NCBI GenBank assembly: GCA_049323895.1
Contig: JBMOKT010000023.1
Span: 62,001-126,000 of the forward strand
Source: JBMOKT01 sp049323895
Lineage (GTDB): Bacteria; Bacillota; Peptococcia; Peptococcales; BICA1-8
Direction: 5' to 3'
DNA: 64,000 bases
The notes below the pieces were generated by a model. That model made no database searches and was not told where the DNA came from. It saw nothing but the letters and a program-made list of their open reading frames with translations. A program made the translations under genes and the position numbers. Shown piece by piece: positions 26,420 to 34,687 of the stretch (within the stretch, counting starts at the first letter, position 1; each line of letters starts with the position of its first letter).

Positions 26420-27250
26420 TTGCTATTAGACATAACAAGAATAGAGAGAAAAACTTATTATCAAAGCTTAAGCGAGCTTATTAAAGCAAACAAAAGGAAT
26501 GGTTATGCCGGTTTTTGGGGTCAACCGGACCAAGAAACAATGGATATGTTTAGAGAAAATAACTATAACTTTATCGATTTGGATATTCCACTATACACAT
26601 ATGAGAAAACCTCCATTCCCCAAACAACCTGTTATATTATTCAAGATGTAGCATCAAATGCATATGCTTTAAAGGATAAATTAGATTTTCTTATTGCAAC
26701 CACGGGACCTGACAAGTGCGAACAGGGCCGGAATATTGCTGATATTTTAACTAATGAGGGGTTCCCCGTCATAAATGCAACTAATGCAAATTATTCTCCA
26801 ATACGAGACAGTTTATTAGCTAATGCCAAAATACCCCTTAAATTCAGGATAATTCGCATTATGGAACTTACCTATAAACCATTAACCATGGAAGAAGAGG
26901 CTTTTTACAAAGCCAATCAAATTGATAAGCCAGCCTTTATATTCCACGGTGTGCCGCCCAGGGACCTTAGTATCTTAGATAATTTTCCGGTTGATACCAG
27001 GGTTGAAGGCTGGACAAAGCTTGTGGAATTGGGGATTCCAGGCAGAATTGATTTGGAGTGGCAGATTAGCTCTGATATTCCTACAGTATTTTTTACCCAA
27101 AGCTTTTGTCATAAAGAATTACTAGCATCCTATTGGGCTAAAAAAATTGGAGGTCTTCACATTGAAGCTCATAATGCAATTACTAATTCAACTGAAGCTA
27201 AATTACAAGCGTATTTAGGATTGGCAGGTCAAATATTTACTAAGGAGTAA
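26420..27250 (+). CDS. Unrecognised protein resembling a short HgdB-type dehydratase subunit, in the preQ1 operon
   Basis: 276 residues from TTG 26420 behind AAAGGGG. No radical SAM or nucleosidase motif is visible. It has only three cysteines: Cys71 (IPQTTCYII), Cys100 (TGPDKCEQGRN) and Cys230 (TQSFCHKELL). 2-Hydroxyacyl-CoA dehydratase subunits hold their [4Fe-4S] cluster with three cysteines, two about 30 residues apart and one far downstream, so the spacing is similar. The local context PDKCEQGRNIADIL also recalls that family. The next gene, 6 bp away, encodes an HgdC-type activator, the usual partner. I infer a reductive enzyme acting on a queuosine precursor. Homology is by eye, and the protein is much shorter than HgdB. 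Confidence 0.5.
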   Translation: MLLDITRIERKTYYQSLSELIKANKRNGYAGFWGQPDQETMDMFRENNYNFIDLDIPLYTYEKTSIPQTTCYIIQDVASNAYALKDKLDFLIATTGPDKCEQGRNIADILTNEGFPVINATNANYSPIRDSLLANAKIPLKFRIIRIMELTYKPLTMEEEAFYKANQIDKPAFIFHGVPPRDLSILDNFPVDTRVEGWTKLVELGIPGRIDLEWQISSDIPTVFFTQSFCHKELLASYWAKKIGGLHIEAHNAITNSTEAKLQAYLGLAGQIFTKE

Positions 27251-27256
27251 TTTAGA

Positions 27257-27910
27257 ATGATTTATTGTGATGGCGGCTCAACCTATACAAAATTACTTGA
27301 CCATAATGGAAAGATAAAAATAATTGCAACAAAAGAGCTAATAAAAGATAGGAATAGGTGGTTTGATATAGCAACAGGTCATTCTATGAAAAACTATTGT
27401 GGAACCTATGTAAATGAGTTAGTAGCCTTAGCCCATGGTTCACTTGCCCTAGTACCTGACAATAACTTTACCGTTGTAGATATTGGCAGTAGAGATACAA
27501 AGTATATAATTGTTAAAGATAGGCAAGTAAGTAGTCTTGACTGGAATACAAGCTGTGGCGGGAATTTAGGGTTTACCCTCGAATTATTGGGACAGTTTTA
27601 TCATTTAAGCTATGATTATTTGCTGCCCAATCAAGAAAAAGTACCTGTTGCTTGCGGACTATTAGGAATAGAAAAAATTTTCGATGAGATTAATAGAGGA
27701 CTTACTCCTGAGGATGGGGTTGCCAAATTTATACATGGAATGGCTTTAAATATTTATCAGTTTTGTCAATCGCCTTCTACTTTATATCTTTCAGGAGGAT
27801 TAGCTGAGAATAAATGCTTTGTAAAGACCCTTGAAAAATATTGTACTATAAACACTTTAGGCAGAGATGTATTATTGAAAGGATTAGTCGAAATAGCAAA
27901 AGGCACATAG
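27257..27910 (+). CDS. Compact HgdC/BadF-type ATPase activator in the preQ1 operon
   Basis: 217 residues, shorter than the usual 260. ASKHA phosphate motifs are CDGGSTYTKL (residues 4-13) and VVDIGSRDTKYI (73-84). The cluster cysteines correspond to Cys100 in NTSCGGNLGF and Cys133 in VACGLLGIEKI. In HgdC these bridge a [4Fe-4S] cluster between two monomers. The C-terminal adenosine motif is LYLSGGLAENKCF. Such proteins use ATP to push an electron onto a dehydratase or reductase partner, here probably the preceding gene product. Its place in a preQ1-regulated operon is unusual. It ends the operon at 27910. Confidence 0.75.
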   Translation: MIYCDGGSTYTKLLDHNGKIKIIATKELIKDRNRWFDIATGHSMKNYCGTYVNELVALAHGSLALVPDNNFTVVDIGSRDTKYIIVKDRQVSSLDWNTSCGGNLGFTLELLGQFYHLSYDYLLPNQEKVPVACGLLGIEKIFDEINRGLTPEDGVAKFIHGMALNIYQFCQSPSTLYLSGGLAENKCFVKTLEKYCTINTLGRDVLLKGLVEIAKGT

Positions 27911-28062
27911 CTATATTTTTTATAAAATATATTCTATCATATCATAAATATGGCTGAAACTCAGTATTTATAAAGGGTTTTGGGGGGGTGTTCAGCAACC
28001 CTACTTATACTTATTGTCAGTATTTGCAAAATAAATATTAATGGTTACCTCTAGGGCTATTT

Positions 28063-28689
28063 TTAGATTACTGGAAGAAAAACAAAAATACCAGTAGTCC
28101 ATAAAGCGTGTGAAATGGTTACAGCTAATGTATTATTTTCTTTCCAATAAATATAGCCCCAAAAAAGACCTGCTATGAGAGCTGCCATTACAAGCATAAA
28201 ATTACCAGATGAAATATGAACACCAGCATAAATTAGCGATGCTATAATCCAACCTTTAAACTGCCCAAATTTTTGCATAGACCATCTTTGCAAATAATTT
28301 CTCCAAAATATTTCTTCTCCAGGACTCGTTATAAACAATAAAACTAAAGTTATATATATTGCCTCTGCTTGAGTTCTAATGTTATATATTGACGAAACTT
28401 GAGGTTTAGCAAAATCAAATAATAATTGGGAGAGAAAGTTCCCTATAAGAAAAACTCCATACAATATAATGGCTGAAACGGTCCCAATCATAATTGTTCT
28501 TATATTAAAATCCTCTCTTTTAAAAGGATTTCCACCCCAGTTAATAGCCAAGAAACTTAATGTTGTTGCCGCTATACTCATGGATAACCAAAAATTAAGT
28601 AGTTGAACGGAAAAGGTTAAATACCAGAATATTATTGCTAATAAGATTGTAACAATTATTTTAAAATCTTTTATTTTTAAATTAAACAT
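28063..28689 (-). CDS. CPBP (CAAX-type) intramembrane metalloprotease family protein
   Basis: 208 residues, mostly membrane helices. The motif pair EEIFWRNYLQRW (EExxxR) and LIYAGVHISSGN, with a later SHALWTTG, gives the conserved Glu and two His of CPBP proteases. It lies 10 bp after menA on the same strand. A function in peptide maturation or self-protection is typical, but no bacteriocin gene is nearby. Confidence 0.85.
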   Translation of the reverse strand: MFNLKIKDFKIIVTILLAIIFWYLTFSVQLLNFWLSMSIAATTLSFLAINWGGNPFKREDFNIRTIMIGTVSAIILYGVFLIGNFLSQLLFDFAKPQVSSIYNIRTQAEAIYITLVLLFITSPGEEIFWRNYLQRWSMQKFGQFKGWIIASLIYAGVHISSGNFMLVMAALIAGLFWGYIYWKENNTLAVTISHALWTTGIFVFLPVI

Positions 28690-28698
28690 TTATACCCC

Positions 28699-29589
28699 CT
28701 AGAAAATAAAGTTGAGAAGAAATCCCCCTATAAACATCAGTCCAAACTGTAGGTGAAACTGAGCTGCGTTAGCTTCAAGCATTATCAGATATTCTTTATT
28801 TCCATTGAATGAAGCATGGGTATTTTTGATGATTTTAATTGCTTTGGGTACTAATAACAGACTAATGATAACTGTAATAGGTGCTACTTGAAAACCAACT
28901 AAGATTAATACAGAAATAAATGCAGCTAGATTTAATAAATAGTATAAAAAGAAACTTTTATTTTTTCCTAAAATTAAAGCTAAAGTTCTTATTCCTGCAT
29001 TGTTATCATAATTCATATCTCTTAAATCATTGGCATGTAACACCGCAGAGACTAGAAAACCTATAGGTAAGGAAACCCACACAGTAATCCAGTTAAATAC
29101 TCCTGTTTGAACATAATAAGCACCAAATACCATTAATGGTCCCATAAGAAAAAAAACCAGTATTGAGCCTAAACCTTTATATTTATATGGAGATGGACCT
29201 AGTGTATAGGTATACCCACCAGTTACCCCAATTATGCCAATTATTAAAATTATGAAACCTCTTAAATAAACTAAATAAAATCCAATCAAAACTGCAAGCA
29301 AAAAAGATATAATGCCCACAAAATACATATGATTTGGCTTAAATATATTGTCAACTAACTGGTAACATGTTCTTGCTGATTCTGTGGAATCAACCCCAGA
29401 AATATAATCACCATAAGTATTAGTTAAATTAGTGCCCGCTTGAATTAAAATACCACCTACTAATGTGATTAAAAACAAAAAAAAATTAAATTGTCCATGA
29501 TATGCAGCTATTACTGCACCCAAAGAAACTGGTATAAATGCAGCAGTAAAGGACCACGGTCTCAATGCCAAAAACCATTCTTTTATCAT
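28699..29589 (-). CDS. menA: UbiA-type prenyltransferase, probably MenA
   Basis: 296 residues with eight or nine membrane helices. The first aspartate motif is NLTNTYGDYISGVDS and the second is ANDLRDMNYDNNAG. Both coordinate magnesium and prenyl diphosphate. The start WFLALRPWSFTAAFIPV is typical of MenA, which attaches the polyprenyl chain to 1,4-dihydroxy-2-naphthoate. menC and menE occur at the right end of the window, consistent with menaquinone synthesis. Another UbiA substrate cannot be excluded. Confidence 0.82.
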   Translation of the reverse strand: MIKEWFLALRPWSFTAAFIPVSLGAVIAAYHGQFNFFLFLITLVGGILIQAGTNLTNTYGDYISGVDSTESARTCYQLVDNIFKPNHMYFVGIISFLLAVLIGFYLVYLRGFIILIIGIIGVTGGYTYTLGPSPYKYKGLGSILVFFLMGPLMVFGAYYVQTGVFNWITVWVSLPIGFLVSAVLHANDLRDMNYDNNAGIRTLALILGKNKSFFLYYLLNLAAFISVLILVGFQVAPITVIISLLLVPKAIKIIKNTHASFNGNKEYLIMLEANAAQFHLQFGLMFIGGFLLNFIF

Positions 29590-29945
29590 AATAAAATTCC
29601 CCCTATGGAATACATTTAAAAACTAATATATCTATGAAAAAAATACCATATTTATAACAAACTATCAATCTTTATCCTAATATATCAATATCATTATTGT
29701 AAATATTAGTAACTCTGTTTGAATATCCTTTTTTATTTATGGTTAACAGCTTGGTTTCACCCTAACACATTAAAGAGGATAGCAGCAATACTATCCTCTA
29801 AAATTTCATTTAAATTTAACCTTTTTACTATATTGTTTAGGGCGAACAAAAAGACTCCTAATCGCCCGGGGAAAACTGCTAAAAAATGTGACTTTTTCAG
29901 TGGTCTCGAAGCGTCATGTCTTTCCCTTAAAATGCGAAAATTTAA
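29590..29945. other. Gene-free 356-bp stretch with two inverted repeats
   Basis: Hairpin AGAGGATAG / CTATCCTCT at about 29774-29799, and GGGCGA / TCGCCC at about 29840-29868. After the stop of the next minus-strand gene a 56-codon frame stays open toward 29767, with no start codon. I see no supported gene. Confidence 0.5.
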
Positions 29946-30533
29946 TCAGCTAACATCTTTGTTATTTATTAACTGTAGAGCAAATGACCTTGAATTTTCA
30001 ATTTTGTCATCTGTTATAAATACTGATTTATATCCAAAATCTCTCTCAGCAAGCATTCCAATATAACTTAATTGAGAGTGCTTACAATAACGTTTTATTC
30101 CCTCTCCAAATAAGTCAGCTCCTTTTTCCGGACTATAGCCACAAGTGGTTATGATCGCTAACTTTTTGCCTTTCCAAAGAGAAGGTCCTTTTTCATCACC
30201 ATAATACTTATTCATTCCATATACCAAACGATCCAGCATCGATTTCATTGGTGGTGTGCAGTACCATGAGTAAATAGGTGTAGCTAAAATAATGACATCA
30301 CAATCATATATTTTATCAAAAATTTCTTGCATATCATCTGTATATCGGCATCCAAAAATTGTCCAGTCCTTTTGACAGTTCCGACACGCAATGCAAGGTT
30401 CAATATTTTTATCATAGAGCCAAATCAAATCATATTGAACTTGATGAAGCTCAAGTTCTTCAATAAACGGCTTCAATAATTTAGCTGTATTTCCGTTTTT
30501 CCGTGGGCTTCCTAAAAGAATACAACATTTCAT
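29946..30533 (-). CDS. Flavodoxin-like NAD(P)H-dependent FMN reductase (iron-sulfur flavoprotein type)
   Basis: 195 residues. The N-terminus ILLGSPRKNGNTAKLL is the FMN phosphate loop. A cysteine motif follows (CIACRNCQKDWTIFGC), as in iron-sulfur flavoproteins. ATPIYSWYCTPPMKSMLDR is the flavin-facing loop. It would shuttle electrons in the cytoplasm, partner unknown. TTAACC-type repeats separate it from the next gene upstream. Confidence 0.85.
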   Translation of the reverse strand: MKCCILLGSPRKNGNTAKLLKPFIEELELHQVQYDLIWLYDKNIEPCIACRNCQKDWTIFGCRYTDDMQEIFDKIYDCDVIILATPIYSWYCTPPMKSMLDRLVYGMNKYYGDEKGPSLWKGKKLAIITTCGYSPEKGADLFGEGIKRYCKHSQLSYIGMLAERDFGYKSVFITDDKIENSRSFALQLINNKDVS

Positions 30534-30555
30534 TCTAAACCTCCATGTTTCACCT

Positions 30556-30575
30556 CAGCCTTAACCTTAACCTTT
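30556..30575. repeat. Short CCTTAA repeat
   Basis: GCCTTAACCTTAACCTTTTT lies between the flavodoxin-like and radical SAM genes. Similar runs are at 10826-10850 and 43271-43289. Confidence 0.5.
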
Positions 30576-31451
30576 TTATAAGTACCCTTCTTCGGGGTTG
30601 CGGAATTTTGCTTGGTCAATATTAAGGGCATAATCAATTTCTTCCAGCATGGCTTCCTTATCATGGGGCAACCTGCCGTTGACGTTCCAGTAGTTCAAGG
30701 CATGATCGCTTAAAAGCAGGCTGTTTATTCCCTGTAAATTTTCAATAAACAATCTTAGTTCTCTAAGTGCCTGGTAGGGCTGGAGCAGCAAAAAACTTCC
30801 TTCCTTATACATTTCATACATAGGTGTCCCCGGATAAGGCAAAAATGTCCTAATTCTTATAAAGTCGGGATTTATTTGGTTGATGACATCTGCACTATTT
30901 ACGGCATGCTGTCCCGATAATTCCCTGCCGCCTACTCCAATTAATAGGTACTGGCTTAATTCTAATCCCGCTTCTTTTACATGCTGACCTGATTTAATAA
31001 TTTCTGAAGAACAGGTCCCTTTGTTGATAAACTTCAACACTTCATCATCACCTGATTCCATACCGGAATGAATCCTGCATAAACCCGCATCCTTGAGTCT
31101 TTTATATTCTTCTAGTGACTTAAGTCCAATATATCTTGCAGAGCCGTAAACAGTTATCCTTTCCAGCCGGGGGAAGAGCCTTTGGGTATATGTGAAAATT
31201 TCTAAGAGGTCCTGGGTTTTCATTAAAATTGTATTCCCATCGGCAAAAAAGACGGTTTTAATCTCTTCGCCATAATATTCTTTTGCCCTATCTAAATCTT
31301 CTTTTATCTCAGAGGTTTTTCTTATTTTAAATTTCTTATCCCTATACATGGCACAAAAATTACATTTATTATGGGGGCAGCCGATAGTGGCCTGAATTAT
31401 TAAACTTCCAGCTTCACTTGGTGGTCTATAGACTGTTCCTTGATACCTGAT
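30576..31451 (-). CDS. Radical SAM protein with an apparent ATC start codon
   Basis: 291 residues if translation begins at ATC 31449-31451, five bases after AAGGGGGAG. No ATG, GTG or TTG exists between the upstream stop and the iron-sulfur motif. The first ATG (31347-31349) would remove the cluster ligands C-x4-C-x2-C in GCPHNKCNFCAMY. The N-terminus RYQGTVYRPPSEAGS reads as authentic coding sequence. A radical SAM barrel follows (FFADGNTILMK, GMESGDDEVLKFINKG, GVGGREL). It lies 18 bp after etfA, so it belongs to the etf-acd transcript. Substrate unknown. Confidence 0.8.
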   Translation of the reverse strand: MRYQGTVYRPPSEAGSLIIQATIGCPHNKCNFCAMYRDKKFKIRKTSEIKEDLDRAKEYYGEEIKTVFFADGNTILMKTQDLLEIFTYTQRLFPRLERITVYGSARYIGLKSLEEYKRLKDAGLCRIHSGMESGDDEVLKFINKGTCSSEIIKSGQHVKEAGLELSQYLLIGVGGRELSGQHAVNSADVINQINPDFIRIRTFLPYPGTPMYEMYKEGSFLLLQPYQALRELRLFIENLQGINSLLLSDHALNYWNVNGRLPHDKEAMLEEIDYALNIDQAKFRNPEEGYL

Positions 31452-31469
31452 ACTATCTCCCCCTTTGTT

Positions 31470-32462
31470 TTATTTGACACCTATTGCCTCAGCTAATAAG
31501 GGAATTATGTCCTTTACGTCTCCAATTATTCCATAGTCCGATACTTTGAAAATCTCCGCCCCTGCATCTTTGTTAATACTTATTATCAACCCGGCATCCT
31601 TCATACCGCAAATATGATGGGTAGCCCCCGAAATGCCGAAACCTATGTATATTTTAGGGCGGATACTCTTGCCGCTGGTGCCCACCATCATCTGTTCCCC
31701 CGCTGCCCATCCTTCATCAATGGGAGGGCGGGTACAGGCCACGGCACCACCCAAACGGTCAGCAATCTTCTCCAAAAGTTCCCATCTTTCCTGCTCGCCA
31801 ATCCCCCAGCCCCCGCAGATTACTATCTCTGCTTCTTCCAGAGGGACTCCTTTAGTCTCTTCCCGGCAAATATTCAGCAGGGTTAACTTTGAAGTTATCT
31901 CCTTAAGGAATTCTGTATTTATCTTTATTATTTCCCCATTCTCAGGTGAAAGGGAGGGTTTTCCTAAAATTCCCGGTTTGATGGTTGCCATCTGAGGACG
32001 GTGCATGGGACAAAGTATATCACCTAAAACTTTGCCTCCGAAAGCCGGTACAACTGCAACCAAATTATCCTGCTCATCCAGTTTTAATTCTATACAATGG
32101 GCAGCAACACCTGTTTTGACCTTGGCGGCTATTAGTGGTGCAAGTTGAGTTCCTAAAATAGTAGCACCCATCAAAAAAATATGGGGGTCATATTCCAGGA
32201 TAGCTTTCTCCAAGACCCTACCGTAGTAATCAGGATTATAGTTAGCCAACTTGTCATCTGCTGCTACATAAACTCTTTGGGCACCATATTTCTGTACTTC
32301 TTGTATCAAATCTTCCACACCAAATCCTATCAGTACAGCAGCTACTTGGCCTGGTTCCTGCATGGCGTCCCTCAGCCTAAGTGCTTCCTTTAACAATTCC
32401 ATGGAGACGCTGGAAATGGAGCCTTCTGTATGCTCTATATATACCCAAATATCTTTTTTCAT
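31470..32462 (-). CDS. etfA: Electron transfer flavoprotein alpha subunit
   Basis: 330 residues. The C-terminal FAD domain shows GTSGKSIRPKIYIGFGISGA and HICGMKDAGLIISINKDAGAE, the classic ETF-alpha signature. The N-terminal domain contains IFLMGATILGTQLAPLIAAK. It pairs with the overlapping etfB and accepts electrons from the acyl-CoA dehydrogenase encoded just upstream. Whether it bifurcates electrons cannot be judged from sequence alone. Confidence 0.95.
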   Translation of the reverse strand: MKKDIWVYIEHTEGSISSVSMELLKEALRLRDAMQEPGQVAAVLIGFGVEDLIQEVQKYGAQRVYVAADDKLANYNPDYYGRVLEKAILEYDPHIFLMGATILGTQLAPLIAAKVKTGVAAHCIELKLDEQDNLVAVVPAFGGKVLGDILCPMHRPQMATIKPGILGKPSLSPENGEIIKINTEFLKEITSKLTLLNICREETKGVPLEEAEIVICGGWGIGEQERWELLEKIADRLGGAVACTRPPIDEGWAAGEQMMVGTSGKSIRPKIYIGFGISGATHHICGMKDAGLIISINKDAGAEIFKVSDYGIIGDVKDIIPLLAEAIGVK

Positions 32463-33301
32463 ACACCATTCACCCCTTTACAGCCAGCGGTTAAGGGACT
32501 GGTATTAATACCCTCTGTCCTTAATTTATCAATAATAAACTGTACTAGTTCTTCCTTACTCCCTTGAACCATCTGAACTTGACGGTTAATTTCCGGTGTA
32601 AATATTTCTCCAGGCTGGGTTGGCGAGCCCATAAGACCTACATATTTTTCATCCAATTCCAACTCAGTAAAGCTTAGAATATGCAAAGGCTTTTTCTTAG
32701 CCTTCATAACACCCATAATTGAGGTATAACGGGGTTTATTAATTTCCCGGGAAAGGGCCAGTACCAGAGGTCCTTCTCCTCTCCATTCCATATAGCCGTT
32801 TTCAATCTTGGACTTTATATAAATTTCATCTCTAGTCTTTACATCCAAACCGGTTACTCCCCATAAACCAGGGATATCCAACCATTCAGCCAGTTGGGAA
32901 GACACCTGTGCAGTAGCTCCATCACCGCTCTCAGTTCCTGTGAGAACCAAATCTGCTCCCCCAAGATACCTTATACCTTGTGCCAGAACATAGGAAGTAG
33001 CCAGGGTATCCGCACCGGCGAATTTCTTGTCACTAAGCAAGTATGCTTCATCAGCCCCCATGGCCAGCCCCTCTAAAATTGCATCCTTGGCGTTAGGCGG
33101 TGCCATGCTCAATAATATTACCCTGCCCCCGAACTTTTCTTTTATTTGCAAGGCACATTCAATTGCATTTTTGTCTATAGGATTAATAATTGTTGGTATG
33201 CCTTCCCTTACTATAGTTTTAGATACCGGATCAATAGTAATTTCATTATATTTTTCCGGGTCAGGGATAGGTTTAACACAGACTACAACCTTGAATTCCA
33301 T
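32459..33301 (-). CDS. etfB: Electron transfer flavoprotein beta subunit
   Basis: 280 residues from ATG 33299-33301, eight bases after GAGGGG. Two earlier in-frame starts lie inside or against the ribosome site. VVVCVKPIPDPEKYNEI and the nucleotide region GADLVLTGTESGDGATAQV are typical. It overlaps etfA by 4 bp. It forms the ETF heterodimer in the cytoplasm. Confidence 0.95.
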   Translation of the reverse strand: MEFKVVVCVKPIPDPEKYNEITIDPVSKTIVREGIPTIINPIDKNAIECALQIKEKFGGRVILLSMAPPNAKDAILEGLAMGADEAYLLSDKKFAGADTLATSYVLAQGIRYLGGADLVLTGTESGDGATAQVSSQLAEWLDIPGLWGVTGLDVKTRDEIYIKSKIENGYMEWRGEGPLVLALSREINKPRYTSIMGVMKAKKKPLHILSFTELELDEKYVGLMGSPTQPGEIFTPEINRQVQMVQGSKEELVQFIIDKLRTEGINTSPLTAGCKGVNGV

Positions 33302-33332
33302 TTTCATCACCCCTCACTTAGATACAAACCCA

Positions 33333-33350
33333 GGGACCAATTATGGTCCC
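33333..33350. other. Small hairpin between acd and etfB
   Basis: GGGACC and GGTCCC with a 6-nt loop, no T-tract. It may adjust expression between acd and etfBA rather than terminate. Confidence 0.4.
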
Positions 33351-33366
33351 CGGATTTTACGTAATT

Positions 33367-34518
33367 CTATTTGCCTTTTAATGTACTGCCGGCAATAATT
33401 AATTTTTGAATTACCGATGTTCCGCCAGAAGGTATAGAGACAAGGGCATCTCTTAAGAAACGTCCTACAGGATATTCATTGACTATGCCATAACCGCCCA
33501 TTAAGTCCATGGTATTTTTAGCTGCTCTAACAGCGCCTTCTGTAGCAAAAAGTTTTGCTATGGCAAATTCAGTTGTACAGGGGATTCCGGCATCCTTCAT
33601 GGAGGCAGCCCTAAATGTTAATAGGTTGGCAGCCTCATAGTCCACTCTAATATCTGCAACCATCATTTGAATAGCCTGAAGCTTAGCAATTGGCTTGCCA
33701 TAAACAACTCTCTCATTAGCAAACTTAACCGCTTCTTCCACACAACCCCTTAGTATACCAACACAAATAGCAGCCATCCCTGCCCGTCCAATTTCGGAAA
33801 TAGTGCTCATGGCTATTTTTGCACCATCCCCCTCTTTGCCTAACATTTGCTCTGGTCCTAAAACTACATCAACGCAGTTAATATCACCCGTAACAGAACC
33901 CCTTAATCCTAATTTATTTTCTTTGCGTCCGGGGATATGACCCTCTGTTCCACCGTCAATGATAAAACCAGTTAGAATCGGCCGGCCCTTTTCGTCTGTC
34001 CCGGTGTTTACTGTCCAAATATCTACATCTGCAACATGAGAATTGGTTATGAAGCACTTGCGACCGTTTAAAACCCATTTGCCGTCTCTGAATTCACCAG
34101 AGGCTTTTTGTCCCATAAAGTCAGACCCTCCAATAGGCTCTGTAACGGACAAACCGCCAATTTTTTTGCCGGCACATAATTCAGGCAGGTATTTCTTCTT
34201 TTGCTCCTCTGTCCCATAGTATAAAATTGCTGCAATCCCTAGCTGATGAGTCATTAAGGCAATACCTAGTCCTGCGGAATAGCGGGAAACCTCTTCTAAG
34301 CATATTGCCCGTTCAACCCAGCCTAATCCTGCTCCGCCAAATTCTTCGGGTACAAAAATGCCATTAATGCCCATTTCCCCCATTAAAGGAAAAAGCTCTA
34401 CCGGACAGGAATCTTCCTCATCCCAATGGTCAGCCTTAGGGGCAATCTCACTTTCTACAAACTCCCGTACTGCCTTACGCAGCATTTCTTGTTCTTCAGT
34501 AAATTTAAAAAATTCCAT
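33367..34518 (-). CDS. Acyl-CoA dehydrogenase family protein with unusual active site
   Basis: 383 residues, full length. Typical elements: GGLSVTEPIGGSDF, FITNSHVADVD, NERVVYGKPIAKLQAIQ and MDLMGGYGIVNEYPVGRFLRDA. The usual catalytic Glu in the motif EGTSxIQ is replaced: here the sequence is PSGGTSVIQ. The alternative position used by isovaleryl-CoA dehydrogenase (ER) reads GR in SEIGRAGMAA. It may thus use another base or catalyse a different reaction. It is the first gene of acd-etfB-etfA-radical SAM, controlled by a palindrome-bearing promoter. Confidence 0.88.
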   Translation of the reverse strand: MEFFKFTEEQEMLRKAVREFVESEIAPKADHWDEEDSCPVELFPLMGEMGINGIFVPEEFGGAGLGWVERAICLEEVSRYSAGLGIALMTHQLGIAAILYYGTEEQKKKYLPELCAGKKIGGLSVTEPIGGSDFMGQKASGEFRDGKWVLNGRKCFITNSHVADVDIWTVNTGTDEKGRPILTGFIIDGGTEGHIPGRKENKLGLRGSVTGDINCVDVVLGPEQMLGKEGDGAKIAMSTISEIGRAGMAAICVGILRGCVEEAVKFANERVVYGKPIAKLQAIQMMVADIRVDYEAANLLTFRAASMKDAGIPCTTEFAIAKLFATEGAVRAAKNTMDLMGGYGIVNEYPVGRFLRDALVSIPSGGTSVIQKLIIAGSTLKGK

Positions 34519-34568
34519 GTCTACTCCTCCTCGTATCTATTTTCTGACAATTATTTATTTCTAATCAT

Positions 34569-34597
34569 ATTTTATTTGCGCGCAAACATTTTGTCAA
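34569..34597 (-). promoter_or_regulatory. acd promoter with a 12-bp palindromic operator in the spacer
   Basis: On the minus strand TTGACA (34592-34597) and TAAAAT (34569-34574) are 17 bp apart. The spacer contains the perfect palindrome TTTGCGCGCAAA (34575-34586). A repressor bound there would block RNA polymerase. The MarR-family gene next door is the likely binder. Confidence 0.7.
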
Positions 34598-34603
34598 CAA
34601 ATA

Positions 34604-34687
34604 AAAAACCGCCTGCGGCGTTTAGTGGCTAGTAAAACACATTAAAAAAAAACGCCAACTATATGTTGGCGTTTTAGTGGCTAGTTG
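34604..34687. repeat. CGCC hairpins with GTGGCTAG repeat units
   Basis: CCGCCTGCGGCG at 34609-34620 and two GTGGCTAG copies (34625-34632, 34677-34684). The 34649-34675 hairpin between them is listed separately as the marR terminator. Confidence 0.55.
34649..34675 (-). terminator. Terminator after marR
   Basis: AAAACGCCAAC and GTTGGCGTTTT. The minus-strand product runs into nine T residues. Confidence 0.88.

Noticed and set aside
29767..29943. 56-codon frame following the stop of the flavodoxin-like gene (NIVKRLNLNEILEDSIAA near its end)
   Set aside because: No start codon, and it crosses two inverted repeats. Read-through or a transposase remnant is possible but unsupported.
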